A stretch of 64,000 nt of DNA. Source: Struthio camelus (taxonomy: Eukaryota; Chordata; Aves; Struthioniformes; Struthionidae). Below, piece after piece: positions 38,471 to 50,736 of the stretch. The stretch is from NCBI RefSeq assembly GCF_040807025.1, contig NC_090943.1, positions 25,449,213-25,513,212 of the forward strand. The letters are read 5' to 3'. The notes beneath the pieces are model-generated. The model did not search any database and had not been told where the DNA came from. It worked only from the letters and a program-made list of their open reading frames with translations. Numbering within the stretch: the first letter of the stretch is position 1; every line of letters starts with the position of its first letter. Both the position numbers and the translations under genes were made by a program.

Positions 38471-39736
38471 TAGGCACTTTTTCTGCTCTTTACTACTGGC
38501 TGTTGGCAGAGACAGGATAGGTGGCTAGAAGGGCTTTTAGTTCGATCTAAAGAACTGTCTTTCACAGTCTTATTTTCCAACAGGAAAAAGCTTTTCCTTG
38601 GAAGCCAGAACTGGCAATGCAAATCTCCAAACTGGTTCTTACAACCAGGTGGGAGACACACTTTCCCTGAAGAGACTGATATGCATCCCAGTTGGCAGGC
38701 TCTACAAAGGGTGACGTGTCCACTCTGCTTTCTCTGGATCTTTAGCTTTTGGAAAACCAACAACATTACACTTGTAGAGCTTTGCTCAGTCAAACGGCAG
38801 AAAAGCTTATGGGTAAAAATAAAGCCAGTTGCCTCTAGCAAAAGCGAAAAGCTTAGGCTTTAATTATACAGTCAGAGAGGTCATAAAAGAAAGAAATAAA
38901 ACAGTAACAAAATGCTGTTCTAGACTGTAGCTAGTGATGCATTTCCTCCTTAGCTGCTGTGGTGCACTGGTTAACAGACCGCTGCAACCCTTTCCAGATA
39001 GCTCTTTTCTTTCTGCTAACATGATCCTAGGCTTATTCTTCTCAGCTTTCTGAGGTTACAATTCTCTGTTCCTTTGTCTAAAAAGGAGTCTGTCAACTTT
39101 TCTTGGCTTTATCTTCCAACTTCGTTTTTCTTAATTATTTTATCCGATAAGTATTTAGCTGTGATAATGCTTTATTTTTCTTATTATTGCTGTAACTAAA
39201 GAGTTATAACTAAAGAAAGACTATACCACGTGTAGCTAGAATACCTTACAAGTCCTCTTATTCTCCTGCTCTTTCAAGCTGGATTTCTTTCTTCATCCCC
39301 TTTTTAGTGTAAATGAAGCCTCTGCTAATAGACTGTAGAAACGATGATGAACAAATAGAGCATTCAAGGTTGTTTAGTGACAGGACATTATAGTCTCTTC
39401 AAGGCTTTTGTGCCAGGGTATGTGTCACTTAAGAAGTCACTGTATGGACATCTTACCAAAATCAGAGTTGATGGTTTGTCTCTAGTTCTTCATAGAACCG
39501 TACATAAAATACTAGTAATAAACATGAGAAGTCTGACAATACCCCTGCTGCTTCTGTATTTGGTGAACTTTAAGGACTCACAGAACTGCACCTAACAGGG
39601 AGAAATGAAGGCATGGAAAATGAAGGGAGCTGGCCTTATGTCAGTAAGTCTTCTATCTCCTGGTCTTCATTCAGGATCCAATTCAGAGTGAAGCCTATTT
39701 CTTATATGGAATTTAATAAGGTTTTACTTTCCATTC
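38471..39736. other. Gene-free sequence
   Basis: Contains the 123-codon minus-strand frame 38470-38841. It has no recognised domain, overlaps an opposing frame at 38681-38863, and sits directly against the old LINE end. I do not call it a gene. Confidence 0.5.
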
Positions 39737-39806
39737 AAAAACAAACAAAAAAACAAAAAGTGAGCCTGTATTTTAAAGGTGTGGGCTCAGATTTTTTTTT
39801 TTTTTT
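39737..39806. repeat. A-rich stretch followed by T15 run
   Basis: An A-rich segment (AAAACAAACAAAAAAACAAAAAG at 39737-39760) lies 30 bp before an uninterrupted run of 15 T at 39792-39806. The two could pair. The T run is followed by CTGTAATTGTAG, which looks like a splice acceptor. Confidence 0.7.
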
Positions 39807-42707
39807 CTGTAATTGTAGGTGCACAGTCAGCCAGGATGTAACTTCAGCCCATGAGAAAGGTGCTGATGACAGTAATGATGGCATTCTAGTACTTCACTGC
39901 ACAAATGACCTAAACTTCAAAACGATTACAGGGTAAAATGACCTCATCAATTAACTGTAGCTAGAATGATTGCAGGCACAATGATGGAAGGCGTATTGAA
40001 AGTTTGGCTGTGAAAACACTGCCCATTGTATATTTTTCTTCAGGGGAATTTGTTTTTTCAGTTTTCTATTTTTAATCCTTCTACCCAATTCTGTGGATTT
40101 TCAACTTTACTACAAACGTTTTGGTGACGAATTCTCTCAGCCGTTCCCACATCCAAGCCCTTGCCCTCAGGATCATCTCCCTCTTTTTCTGTGTTTACGT
40201 TCTAGCTCTTTTGGCTATGCTCAAGGCCTTACTAATCTCTACATCACTGTTTTGTCCAATTTATCTTTTAAGACTTCCTCTAGGAATGCCTTACTGTAAC
40301 AAGTAGTTCACTGTATCATACTAGGAAAAATGCCATGTAAAAAGGATTTTTCAGGATCAGCTCCTTCAGCTGGAAAGTCCTTTATATATGGAATGCATCC
40401 AGCTGTTTAGGAAGCAGCAAATACATTTCTGATGTAATGTAATGTTGTTAAAACTGGAAAGAGGAATTACAGCACATGTGAAAATATTAGACTTTCCTCT
40501 AGTATTTAAAAATATATTCATTCTTTTCATTGCAGTGCAGTGCAAGGATGCGCATTCCTTTTGCTGATAGATAAAAAGCCTTTCATATCTTCCCTGGGTG
40601 TGATGCAGACTGCACATGAGATGAGTGAGGTAGGAGAGAATCATCAATTACTGCAAATAAAGAGATTTATGGGGTGGTTTTTAATAAATTAAAGTGTCAG
40701 ATTATTTCTAATTAAAAATATAAATCCCCTAAGTACTGCCTGATGATGTCAGTCATCTTTACTAGTTGTAGCAGCAGCAACCAAAATGTTTTGCAGGTAG
40801 TTTGTACAATTGCTTAGTATACAAGTCACTCATAACCAGCAGTATGGCTTATTTCTCTCTTTAGTTATATTACTTAGTACTAAACCACTGGAGTTTCAAA
40901 AGTGTCAGAGAGAAAGAGAACAAAATAAATTCTTTTAAATTAGACTTTGGACACAGTCACAAATGAACAGGGAGATGAAAGCAAAATTCAGAATGAACTT
41001 TCAAACTGAATGTCGGATTTTAGCCAAACAACGTCTGCTAAAGCCGACACAAATCACAGAGCTTAAATCATGCAAAACTCTCTGAGGGCCAGATTCAAGT
41101 CTGCACTGAGGTCCACCTGAGGAACATAAAGGGACCTTGAAGCAGCTTTTAATGTGCAGCAAAGGATTGCCTAGAATAGAGAAATCCGCACCTGGCATAA
41201 GACTGATGTTGCTATCTCTTCATCAGTCCCTCTGGTCCACACCATATAAGAGACATGTCAAGGACAAAAGGGAGAGCAGCCAGAATATACTGTGCACTGC
41301 AAAGCCTTGCCAGCATAATGGGACTTTTGGATAGAAGGCACTAAAGAAGCACAGACTGGTGTTATGATGGAAGTTCACTCCTTACTCATATTTCTCTTCT
41401 TTAAGAAATACCTCAGCTTCCAAAATGGTCCCTGTCGCTTACTGGGGAGAGCTAGTTTAAGGGTTTTCAGCAGGAGAAAGAGCAAGCTAGCGCGTCAGAG
41501 AAAATCTCAAAGGTTAAATAAAAGAGGTTTATAGCCGTTAAAAAACGAAAACTTGTAACCTTGTGGAGATCTTTCACTATATAAAAGTCAGCCTCATTTT
41601 TGTTTCTGCTGTGGCTCTTACCCAGCTGATCGTTCAGACAAATTAATGAGTCTACTACTAGCTAAAACAGAGGCTTCTGGCAAAGTGAATTTGGCTGCAG
41701 CTGGCCTGGTGATGGGGGGTCAGGATGAGCTGGCTGATTTTGCTCCATGTAGAGTCAACGGGAAGTTCATTCTTCATTCCTCTGAGAGCATACCAAGGTC
41801 AAAAGGCAGCCCTGAAGGCCATGGTTTATTAGCACTGGGCTCGTTCGCCATCAGATCTCCTGGCAAGACAGACTGGATCCAGATGAAGTGTGAGTCCCTG
41901 ATCGTATTTCTGTCATATTAACCATAACACATTATGGTGTTTATGTCAAATGTAGATGTATTTGGATAAAAGATACTGGCCCCTCTGGGCTAAAGCTATC
42001 TTTCAAAAATTTTTGAAGCCAAGTAAAGTAGGAGAAGGTGATTTCATAACTTTGACTCAGGTGACTATGTTTGGTCTGGTCACAGGGCACCCTAAAACTA
42101 GACATGTAGGCTGCAGGAACCGCAGGATAAGTGTAATTGGGTCTAGGTAATGGCACCTCAAATAAAAGGTCCCTGCTCACCTACAAAAGCCTAGCATGCC
42201 AGGTAACCAGTAACAAGGATCATACGTGCAGCTCAGCATACATGGCAACATTAATCTTCCTCCAGCAGTAAAGCAAGCTAAAAACTGTCCTCCCTTTGGG
42301 CCTCAGACCTCTGTTTCCAAGCCACTCCACCTCCCTCAATTATGCCTTTGCAGCTGCCTCAGTGGAGCACTGCAACCTTGATCACTGAAATATCTGAGAT
42401 AGAAGAATAACTTGTCTTGATGATTTTTTAAATTCTAGCATTTCGCTGATGCAGCACAAACAGTGATACCATCACCTAGAGGAGGCAGCAACATCTTCAC
42501 TAACACAGGAACAGGTAGCCAGGGTGGGTGCCCTAAAAAATGACCACATTGCTTCCACGGCCTTGCAAAACATTGGTAGGTAGCCAGAATGGCAGATTCT
42601 GGTGATCTAATTTTTTTGTTTTAGTGTACAAAGACATTGAGATTTCTGAAGGCTGTACAGCCAGAGATTGCTGCTCTAGGGATTTTTTGGTTACACAGAA
42701 CAGAAGA
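39807..42707. other. Gene-free sequence
   Basis: No supported gene. The interval 39820-39935 has an exon-like outline discussed under findings. The frame 41646-41921 (91 codons, plus) has balanced composition but no recognisable family. Confidence 0.45.
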
Positions 42708-42724
42708 TAGACAGACAGACAGAC
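42708..42724. repeat. Short (ACAG)n microsatellite
   Basis: Four tandem GACA units after GATA. Too short to be more than a minor simple repeat. Confidence 0.8.
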
Positions 42725-45700
42725 GCATAGGTTCACAAACCTGTAAATAAACCCATAAGTAAACCAGAAGCCTAGGAGAAAGTTTAATTTCCTTAGGGAG
42801 TTTAATTTGCTCTGAGACTTCTGTTGTGTTTTCCTCAATGGTCTAGCTAGCCCTACTTCTGTTAATAAATTGGACACAAGCCAGGGTAGAGTATAATATT
42901 TTAATGAAAATTAATGCAATAAACCTAACATGGGGTTCACTTCACGTGACATTAGCTTTTAGGCATTACATCCCCATCTGGAGCTAGTTATTGAGATTGC
43001 CTCTACATCTGGCAGAGAGAGGAAGGCACATCCAGTAGGTGATTCATCCTGTCCCAAGAAACATCCGAGAGAAGTAGGATGACTCTTCTCTGGAGATGCC
43101 TCCGTGACTTCGTTGATTGTAGCGGGAGACTAGACAAATAAATTTGACTGAGATGCATAGCTTACAAATGATGAAATTTCAGAAAGATAAACCTACCCGT
43201 CATACTTTCCCTTTGTCTTCTTTTGTCATATAATAATTTCATTGTGTCCTTTTTCAGCAAGAATTCTTTAAATCAAAGCATTGAGATTCCTTAGTGATGG
43301 ATGCCTGTAATTACAGTTGTGCCTGTGCTGTACAAGTATGCACACAGCACTCATTAAACACCCCAGCGCCCTTTCCAGGACATACTCCGATGCTGAACCA
43401 GGAGGAAGTTTATTTGGCTCTAGAGGCTCCCCTTGGAGACGGAAGAGAACTCCAGGGGATAGACTGTGGCAGATATTTGCAATATGTATTTCAATTCAAA
43501 CAGATTGCTGTTACCCAGAATTAAAGTACTAAAAAAGGTTACTGTCAGAGTTCAGAATTTAAAGCAAGCTCCTGATGTGCTTGCCTGCTTAATGTGCAGG
43601 TTGTTATTGTGTATAACCTCTCTCTACATAGTCACAGGCCTATAGCTTACTCAGTAGTGCTGCACTGACCAGCTCTAAGGACAAAGATAAAATGTTCTCA
43701 TTTTATCACTAAAATCATTTTCAGTGAAAACATCCCTTTAGAACAGCTAATTTATCATAGTATGGCTTTCTTTCTCATTGACATTTTTGGGGTGGTACTC
43801 ATTTTATTGCTTTTGAGTAAATTATTTAAAAATTGGAGGAGAAAAGACTTTCTTTTGATTTTTGAAACATTGATTTTTTTTTGGTTTGATACAGATAACC
43901 TCTTCAATTTCTTGAAAAATTTTCTGAAAAAAAAGACGACTGTTTTTCTGAAAACACAATTGTGCTTGGAAGTACGATGTATTTTGCTTTCAGAAAACAT
44001 TCCCAAGAAACGGAAAAAGAAAGAAGAAATATTCTCCTTTGTTTGTGAATTTTTATCAAAAGTGTGGTAAGAGTTTTGTTTAGCCCAGTTCTAAGGTATA
44101 TAATTAATAAAAATATAAAATAGATTATGAGATGATATTTACATATTAAGGCTACTAAAATGTCATAAAATAGCCCCCCTTCCACAAGTCCTTTCCAGTG
44201 ATATAAGACTAAAATGAAATTTGAGTTATTATTATTATCACATAAAACTATTTATGTATTGGGTACAGAAAAAGCAACTATTTACGTTGCAGATTAAGGA
44301 AATGGAGGAAAATTCATTCTGCCCCTGTCAGCAGAGCACCTGCTAGATAATTGGAACTCTGCTGCCCTCTTCAAGATAACGAGCACCAAGCAAGAGAGGA
44401 ACTTCCATAAATTTAGAAAAAAAATGAAGATGGTGATTTCTTCAGAAATCTGAAAAAACAACACCTTCAGAATGCACACACTAGAGATCTCATCTCTTCT
44501 ATAATACACTACTTCCTCTTTCAGAATTAGATTACCATTTTCTTTGTTTTCTTCTTAGTACAGTGACAACGTTTGTTCCCCTTTGATGTCAATCAAATGA
44601 AACTCACTTCAGATTCCATTAGAAAATCAATTCTGTTAGTCAATTGAATCGAAAGAGGTCATAATTTTAGTATTTTTCCTGTCCAATGAATACATCACTG
44701 TCAATTTCTTTCTGTCCAGCACATGTGGGAAATAAAAATTAAAATGCAGAGCTGCACCAACACATTGGTACACTGAGCTCACGTTCTAGAGCGCTGCTGC
44801 TGGTTGTTAGCTGTTGCTCTGCTATCAGGTTTCATTCAGTGCAGACTAGAGATAGGGCCAGGTTCACAGTGTTACACAAGTACAGATGTGGAGTGATTCC
44901 AAATTTATATTTCTCTATAACGTTTATAGAGTGACCACCATGGTGATAGTGAGGCACTCGACAGTAGAATTTTAAGGCATTTAATGAAACGTATGACTCA
45001 ATATAGGGAACTTCAGTGATAATATCTTTCTGTCGGTGGATTTCTTACAGATTCCAGGGATGTGCAATGTGGCTTGCGCTTGTAATGGCTTGTTTTGGAA
45101 AGTTAAGAGCTACTGAATGCATTGAATTTCCAATATTGTCTGCGCTGAAATTATTTCCGAGATGTCATCGATTCTCATCTGTTCTGCTTAATTGGAAGTT
45201 CTGAACTAATATTCTCCCTCACTCTCCCAGCACATATTAAGAAAATACAGTTATTTGCATGATAAAGTACAATATGCAATTAAATTTGACTAGTTTAAAG
45301 AATGAGCATAGTTTTAATGTAAATTCAAAGAGCTCTCCCTGTATTGCCTACAATTGCAGAAGACCAATAAATTTAAATAATAATTTTAAATTTAATTAAT
45401 TTTTTTCCTAGAGGCTAATTCTACTCTCAGCCACTTAGCTACAATTGCCCACCTAGCAACATCTTTGGAAAAAAGCAGATACTTTTTAATTTGTACAAAG
45501 CTGATCCTCTTCTAGGTTGGAAATTGCCTCCAATTTCACAGTAACCCAGTGCAACCCTGAGTAGAAACTGCAGAGACCACCATTTGCACAGGAGAATTTA
45601 TGCTTGTTACAAGCTGCACCTGGGGCTGTACTCCCGTCTAGACAAGACCTTAGCAGCCTATCTGCTGACAGGGCAGAAGCTTTTGCATATGGATAGAGAC

Positions 45701-47496
45701 TCTTTCTTGTGATTTAACCTTACATTCCCACAAAGGCCTCTTATCCCTGTGTTCTTTGCCCTTGTACTCCCTGAAATCTCCCTCCCCATTTAAACACTCC
45801 TCACACATTTTAGCATGAACTGGAATGTCCCAATCTGATACCAACACGCAGATTTTACTGGTCCCGTCTACCTTAGCTTTTTTGCTCTCTTTAGATACAG
45901 ACTTCAGCGCCTTTCCCACGTGCACTGACTTCTCCCTACCTTTGTGTGACCAAGTGGTTTCTTGAGTCCCAGTAAGCAATGGTTTCTCATTTTCTCCCTT
46001 CCCCATTAGCAGACAAAAGTAAAGTGTAAAAGCTGCAAAACCAACTGCGGGCAGAAGAGCTCAGTGCCTGAAAAAAGGGAAAAGCTGTCAGGAAAGCTTC
46101 CTCCATCCCAGGCCAAGAAAAAGAAAGTCCTTTTGCATGAAAAAGTCCTTCCTGACTGGTCCTCATAAAAACTGGGAAGGACGAATGGTCAACAGACAGG
46201 ACCCTTTTCCTAACAGAGACCTGAAAGCCTCCAGCCATGGGTGGCCAAAAGCACTGGCAGCCCTACAGCTCCCACCAATCTCTCAGCAAATTGTGCTCAT
46301 GTATCTGAGAGCTGAATTCACATTCCTTGAAAGAGATTCACATCTCAGGACAGCATATGCTTTTCTTAGTGATGGAGCCCCACAGAAGGGATACAAATCC
46401 AAATTCAAAATCCTTATTCATAACATAGCCAGGCAAAAGCCCCAGTTCTGTTAACAGGAACTTTGAATGTGTAAAGACATCATTATTTGGACAAATATAG
46501 CCAGCTTGACAGAGAACATATCAAAGCTTGTACTCTGTTGTGGTAGTAACATTAGGACGTGCAAGGCAAATTTTGTACTTTTACTGGGAAGAAACTCAGC
46601 TGATGTTCATGAACTTGCTACCCTTGAAATCCCATTTCTGTGGATTCTTACATATTAAGAATGGTCACTTCTGGTTCTGCTAGAACAGGGGTTCAATTAC
46701 CTTGACAAGTTTTATTGACCACAGGGAGGAATGAGGAAGGGATGAGATAATGTGGTTATATGCATGAGGCTTACTTAATAATTTAGTGGATTTGCTAATT
46801 GATCTCATTATTCAATTAATGCTGGAAGGCTTGTGAAATCTGGTTTAATTTTCCTGCTCCCTGGAGTCAAATTGATAGGAATGTTTTTTATTGCAAAGAA
46901 CATCAATATTTACAGACTCGTATATTCACAAACTTATCTGAAAGGTCTTGCCCTCAGTGTCCTTTTGCTCTATTGTTTGATCTTTCTTATCCGTTCAAAC
47001 ATGGATAGAATGATTAATGTTTGATCTGCAGAGATTAAAAATAAAATACATATCACATTCAAGTCTCATTCTGGAAGTTAAATATTGTTTTGGCTGTTAC
47101 AGTGTCCTTCAACAAAACAATAAAATTCAGTTCTTATACTTGAAGGAAACCAAAAAGTCCATGAAAAATATGCATTAGCTTTGTTGTCTATCCGCTTTGT
47201 TTCAAGCTTTCTGTTTTAAGCAGTATCTATGTGTGGACACATAGTAGTTTCAGTAGTTTCCTTTCTCGTGTCCTTGTGATTTGTACACAATATACATTTT
47301 AGACTTTCTTGAGTACTCAGCTGTTAAATCTCAATGCAGGCTTGATGAACACATCATGAAATAATATCATCTGCACTAAAAGTCAGAATATATGAAGCGT
47401 GTTATTAGTAGGTTAGGCTAATGAAGATAAATTACAGGAATACTTGTGTAAATTCTAGATGAGGGGAAAGTAGTTAAGGTGTGACATTGATTACTG
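42725..47496. other. Gene-free sequence
   Basis: AT-rich low-complexity text at 43760-44110 gives Phe/Lys/Leu-rich frames on both strands that are composition artefacts. At 45650-46238 on the minus strand two adjoining frames (118 and 83 codons, different phases) span about 590 bp. The first is Lys/Glu-rich with scattered Cys, without a motif I can name. A CACCATGGTG palindrome lies near 44936. Confidence 0.45.
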
Positions 47497-47536
47497 TATT
47501 ATTATTATTATTATCATTATTATTATTATTATTATT
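47497..47536. repeat. (ATT)n microsatellite
   Basis: Thirteen consecutive ATT-type triplets with one ATC interruption, about 40 bp, probably length-polymorphic. Confidence 0.9.
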
Positions 47537-49287
47537 TCCTTCCACTCCTATTTTCACCCAGGCAAAAGCCACACAGAGCCTATTTGAATACTATGGAACA
47601 TATCTCACGTCTTAATAGCCATTGTCCCACATAAGGGGGATCACCCCCAGCAACTGAATGAGCAAATAATTATAATTTGTTCTTCTTTTCACCTGTGACC
47701 TCAGGGAGTGACAATTGCATTTCTGAGGTATCTGAATGAAAGGATTGTGGTGCCAAACATGGGAGAGAATTCTCTGAAAAGGCATGAGGAAAATAAATGT
47801 AAGTAAGTCAAAGCTATGCTTTTTTGTAAGTGACAAGAGATAATAGTTGCAGGCTTTGTAAAGAGATGAGAAATAGAGAAGAGCCATTGGAAATACAGTG
47901 GAAAGAATAGTTTGTGTGAGAATCCATTCTGTGAATGTGTCAGTGAAAAGAAATGCATATGCATGAAAAAAATATATTTATTGAAATCCAGCACAGCCTG
48001 AATCTAGGCTATGGCAGTTAGGAAAATAGTTTAAAAACTCTCTATTTTAAGCATAAGTAGATATGAATGTATAGGTCAATTTAAATGACCTTGCACTTAC
48101 CCCAGGTAAGAATATATATGGGAAATTACTATGAAGTAGCTGATGCAAACTATTGACTGTAAGAAAACTTTCACCACATGGTAAATGCAAGGTAATTTGA
48201 AGAAGATCACATCAGACAGACAACCTTGCACATTGAACTAGTAAATACACAAATGACTTTCTACTACAGTCCTTTGTCCCAAACGTTTGTAAGCTCATCT
48301 GTAGTAAGAGTAGGATAACAGGAGAATCTTATGATGGAGAAAAATATGCCCAAGCTTTAGTAACTGTTGCTGCTGAAAATCCTTGATGAGTAGGAGGCAG
48401 CAGAAATGAATGGAAAGAGTTTGAGCTTCATGGTGATTCAGGATGCAAGAGGCGATGGAGTTCGGAGAAAGGTTGCCTCAGCAAAGCTTGTTTGTGAGTA
48501 TAGTAGCTGCTTAAACTAAGTTCTTTACATCTGTACCTGTCTTATAAGCATGTTAATGATAATCCACAATGATCTCTCAGCACTTCCTCTTGGAAGGGGA
48601 GAGATCATGTTTTATCCTGATGTATACTGACATTATCAAAGACAGCTCAGTTCTCTGTATATGTGTTATTTTATGCTTATACATGTTAAGTTTAATTTGA
48701 TCTTGTTTCAATTCTCCTTTCCCAATTTTTAGCCTCTCTTTGAGATCCTCACTGTCTTCCATTGTTTTGACCACCACAAATAATTTAATAACTTTATATG
48801 TCATCTAGTACTAGAGCTCCATGAGTTGGGAGCTCATGACAAAGTTATTTTACACAGTTGAGAAGCTTAGAAATTGACAGGGTTTTTTTTTGTATCGTTA
48901 TAAAGAAAACATCTAACAATCCTATCTAAAAAGTCCATATTTAGATAGATGAATCTGACTGTTCAATCAGTTGAGAACTGCTTTAGTACGAGTGAGACCT
49001 TCATAACAAATCATTTTTTTTAATTTTGAGACACTGCTAAATTACTCTATATCTTTTATAAATTTCAGTGTAGCTACTGCAACCAATTACACAATTTTGC
49101 TATGTTATGAGATATTTTAAATATCCTGACCAACAATAGTTTCCTACAAACTTCAAAATTCTGTTTTAAAGATTAGCATGTAATATCACCACCCCTTCTG
49201 AGTGACTATGATAAAAGTACATTGTCCTGGAGTAGAGTAGAGAGCAAATGTCACTGAAGAGTCAAAAATTCTCTTAAAACCAGAGAC
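47537..49287. other. Gene-free sequence
   Basis: Nothing supported. Frames at 47612-47994 on the minus strand overlap in two phases and carry no motif. Confidence 0.5.
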
Positions 49288-50410
49288 TAGCTTAGGTTGG
49301 CAGGGATCTCTGGAGATTGTCTAGTGCAACCCCCCTGCTCAAAGCAGGGTCTGCTAGAGCAGGCTGCTCAGGGCTTTGTCCAGCCGGATTTTGAATATCT
49401 CCGTGGATGGAGACTACACAACCTTGCTGGGCAACCTGTTCCAGTGCTTAATCACTCTCACTATGCACAATTCTTTTCCTAACATTTGCCTTGCTGCAAC
49501 CTGTGACCATTGCCTCTCATCCTATTCCTGTGCAACTCTGAAAAGTGTCTTCTCTGTGCTTTCTGTTACATCATTGTTATATAGCAAAAGACTGCTTTTT
49601 TGTTTTTCTTTAGTCTTCTCTTCTTAAGGCTAGGCAAACCCAGCTCTCAACCCCTCCTTGTGTGCTACATGATCCAGTCCCCTGGCCATCTCTCGTAGCT
49701 CTCCATTGCACCCCTCCAGTTTATCAGTCTGTCTTGCACTGAGGAGCCCATAACTGGATACAATATTCCAGATGTGATATCACAAGTGCCAAACAGGAGG
49801 GAATAATCATGTATCTCATCCTGCTGGCTAAACTCTTGTTGACACAGCCCATCATGCACCTGGCCTTCTTCGCCACAACGTCTCACCGCTGACTGAGGTT
49901 CAACTTGTTGTCCCCAAGTCCTCTTCTGAAAAGCTCCTTCCTAACCAGTTAGCCCTAACCTGTACTTTTTGCATGGACTTTACATTTCCTTTCGTTGAAT
50001 TTTATATAGTTTCTGTCAATCCATTTCTCCAGCCTTCTGAGGTCTCTTTGGATAACAGCCCTACTCCCCACTATATTGACTATTCCTTCCAAGTGTGGTG
50101 TCATCAACAAACTTGCTGAGGGTGCACTTCAGCCCATTTCCCAGGTCGTTAATGAAGGCATTAAGCAATACTGGCCCCAGTATCAATCCTTGAGTAATGT
50201 CCAGTAGCCAGCTCTCAGCTGGATTTAGTGCCACTGATGGCAAACCTTTGAACCCAATCGTCCAGCCAATTTTTCATCTACCTTATCATCCGCTTATCTA
50301 GTCCGTATCTCATCAGTCTGAGATATGGCTATCATCATCAGGCTATCAGAATGCCATGGGAGGCTGTGTCAAAGCCCTTGCTAAAGTCTTGCTTCATGGT
50401 GTCTCTCTGT
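49288..50410 (-). mobile_element. Degenerate CR1 LINE, 5'-truncated
   Basis: About 1.1 kb of CR1 in minus orientation. On the plus strand it begins near 49291 with 'GGTTGGCAGGGATCTCTGGA' and 'CAACCCCCCTGCTCAAAGCA', the reverse complement of the avian CR1 3' end. It continues through 'CCGTGGATGGAGACTACACA', 'GGGCAACCTGTTCCAGTGCT' and 'GCCTTCTTCGCCACAACGTC' into the RT region, ending near 'GTGTCAAAGCCCTTGCTAAA' at about 50370. The octamer tail is not clear at its 3' end. Several segments have drifted or been deleted, especially 49480-49620 and 49900-50000, so it looks older than the copies near 57-61 kb. Confidence 0.9.
50061..50243 (-). pseudogene. CR1 ORF2 reverse transcriptase remnant
   Basis: A 60-codon open piece inside the CR1 copy above, coding on the minus strand. 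It retains two RT palm signatures: QGLILGPVLLNAFINDL (the segment before the catalytic box) and FVDDTTLG, where the paired aspartates correspond to the FADD/YADD catalytic box of CR1 reverse transcriptases. An active enzyme would copy its own RNA at a nicked chromosomal target, but here the flanking frame is broken on both sides and the 5' half of ORF2 is missing. The apparent ATG is internal and is not a true start. Confidence 0.85.
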
Positions 50411-50682
50411 CTGGAATCATTCACTCTTTCTTCCCATTAACACGTACATACATCTACACATGAATCTCAAAGGCTGATGATAGTCTGAGCTAGCTTGGAG
50501 CTGGCTTGTTCTTTAACTGATGGTGGTGCAGCTGGGGCAGGAGGGATTTTGGAGCAGAGTCATTCCTCAGTATTCTCTGAGGATCTGAGATGTGGTTTGC
50601 AGCCTACTGTGGACTGGTTGTCCACTCCTGTTACGGTGCCCAAGTTAGTTGAGACTTAATGAACATGGCGATTCTCTTGGGT
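50411..50682. other. Sequence beyond the CR1 5' break
   Basis: No feature supported. The CR1 similarity fades after about 50400. Confidence 0.5.
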
Positions 50683-50736
50683 CCCAGTGTGAGATATTGA
50701 ACCTCTCCTCCCAGTGTGAGATATCGAACCTCTCCT
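50683..50736. repeat. 27-bp tandem duplication
   Basis: Two adjacent 27-bp units beginning CCCAGTGTGAGATAT and ending GAACCTCTCCT differ by a single T/C change. In the overlapping chance frame 50649-50855 this gives a 9-residue repeat (SQCEILNLS / SQCEISNLS). The near identity suggests a fairly recent local duplication. Confidence 0.9.

Noticed and set aside
38470..38841. 123-codon minus-strand open frame
   Set aside because: No recognisable domain. It borders an ancient LINE end and overlaps an opposing frame.
43755..44185. Phe/Lys-rich frames on both strands
   Set aside because: Caused by A/T homopolymer-rich sequence, not by coding selection.
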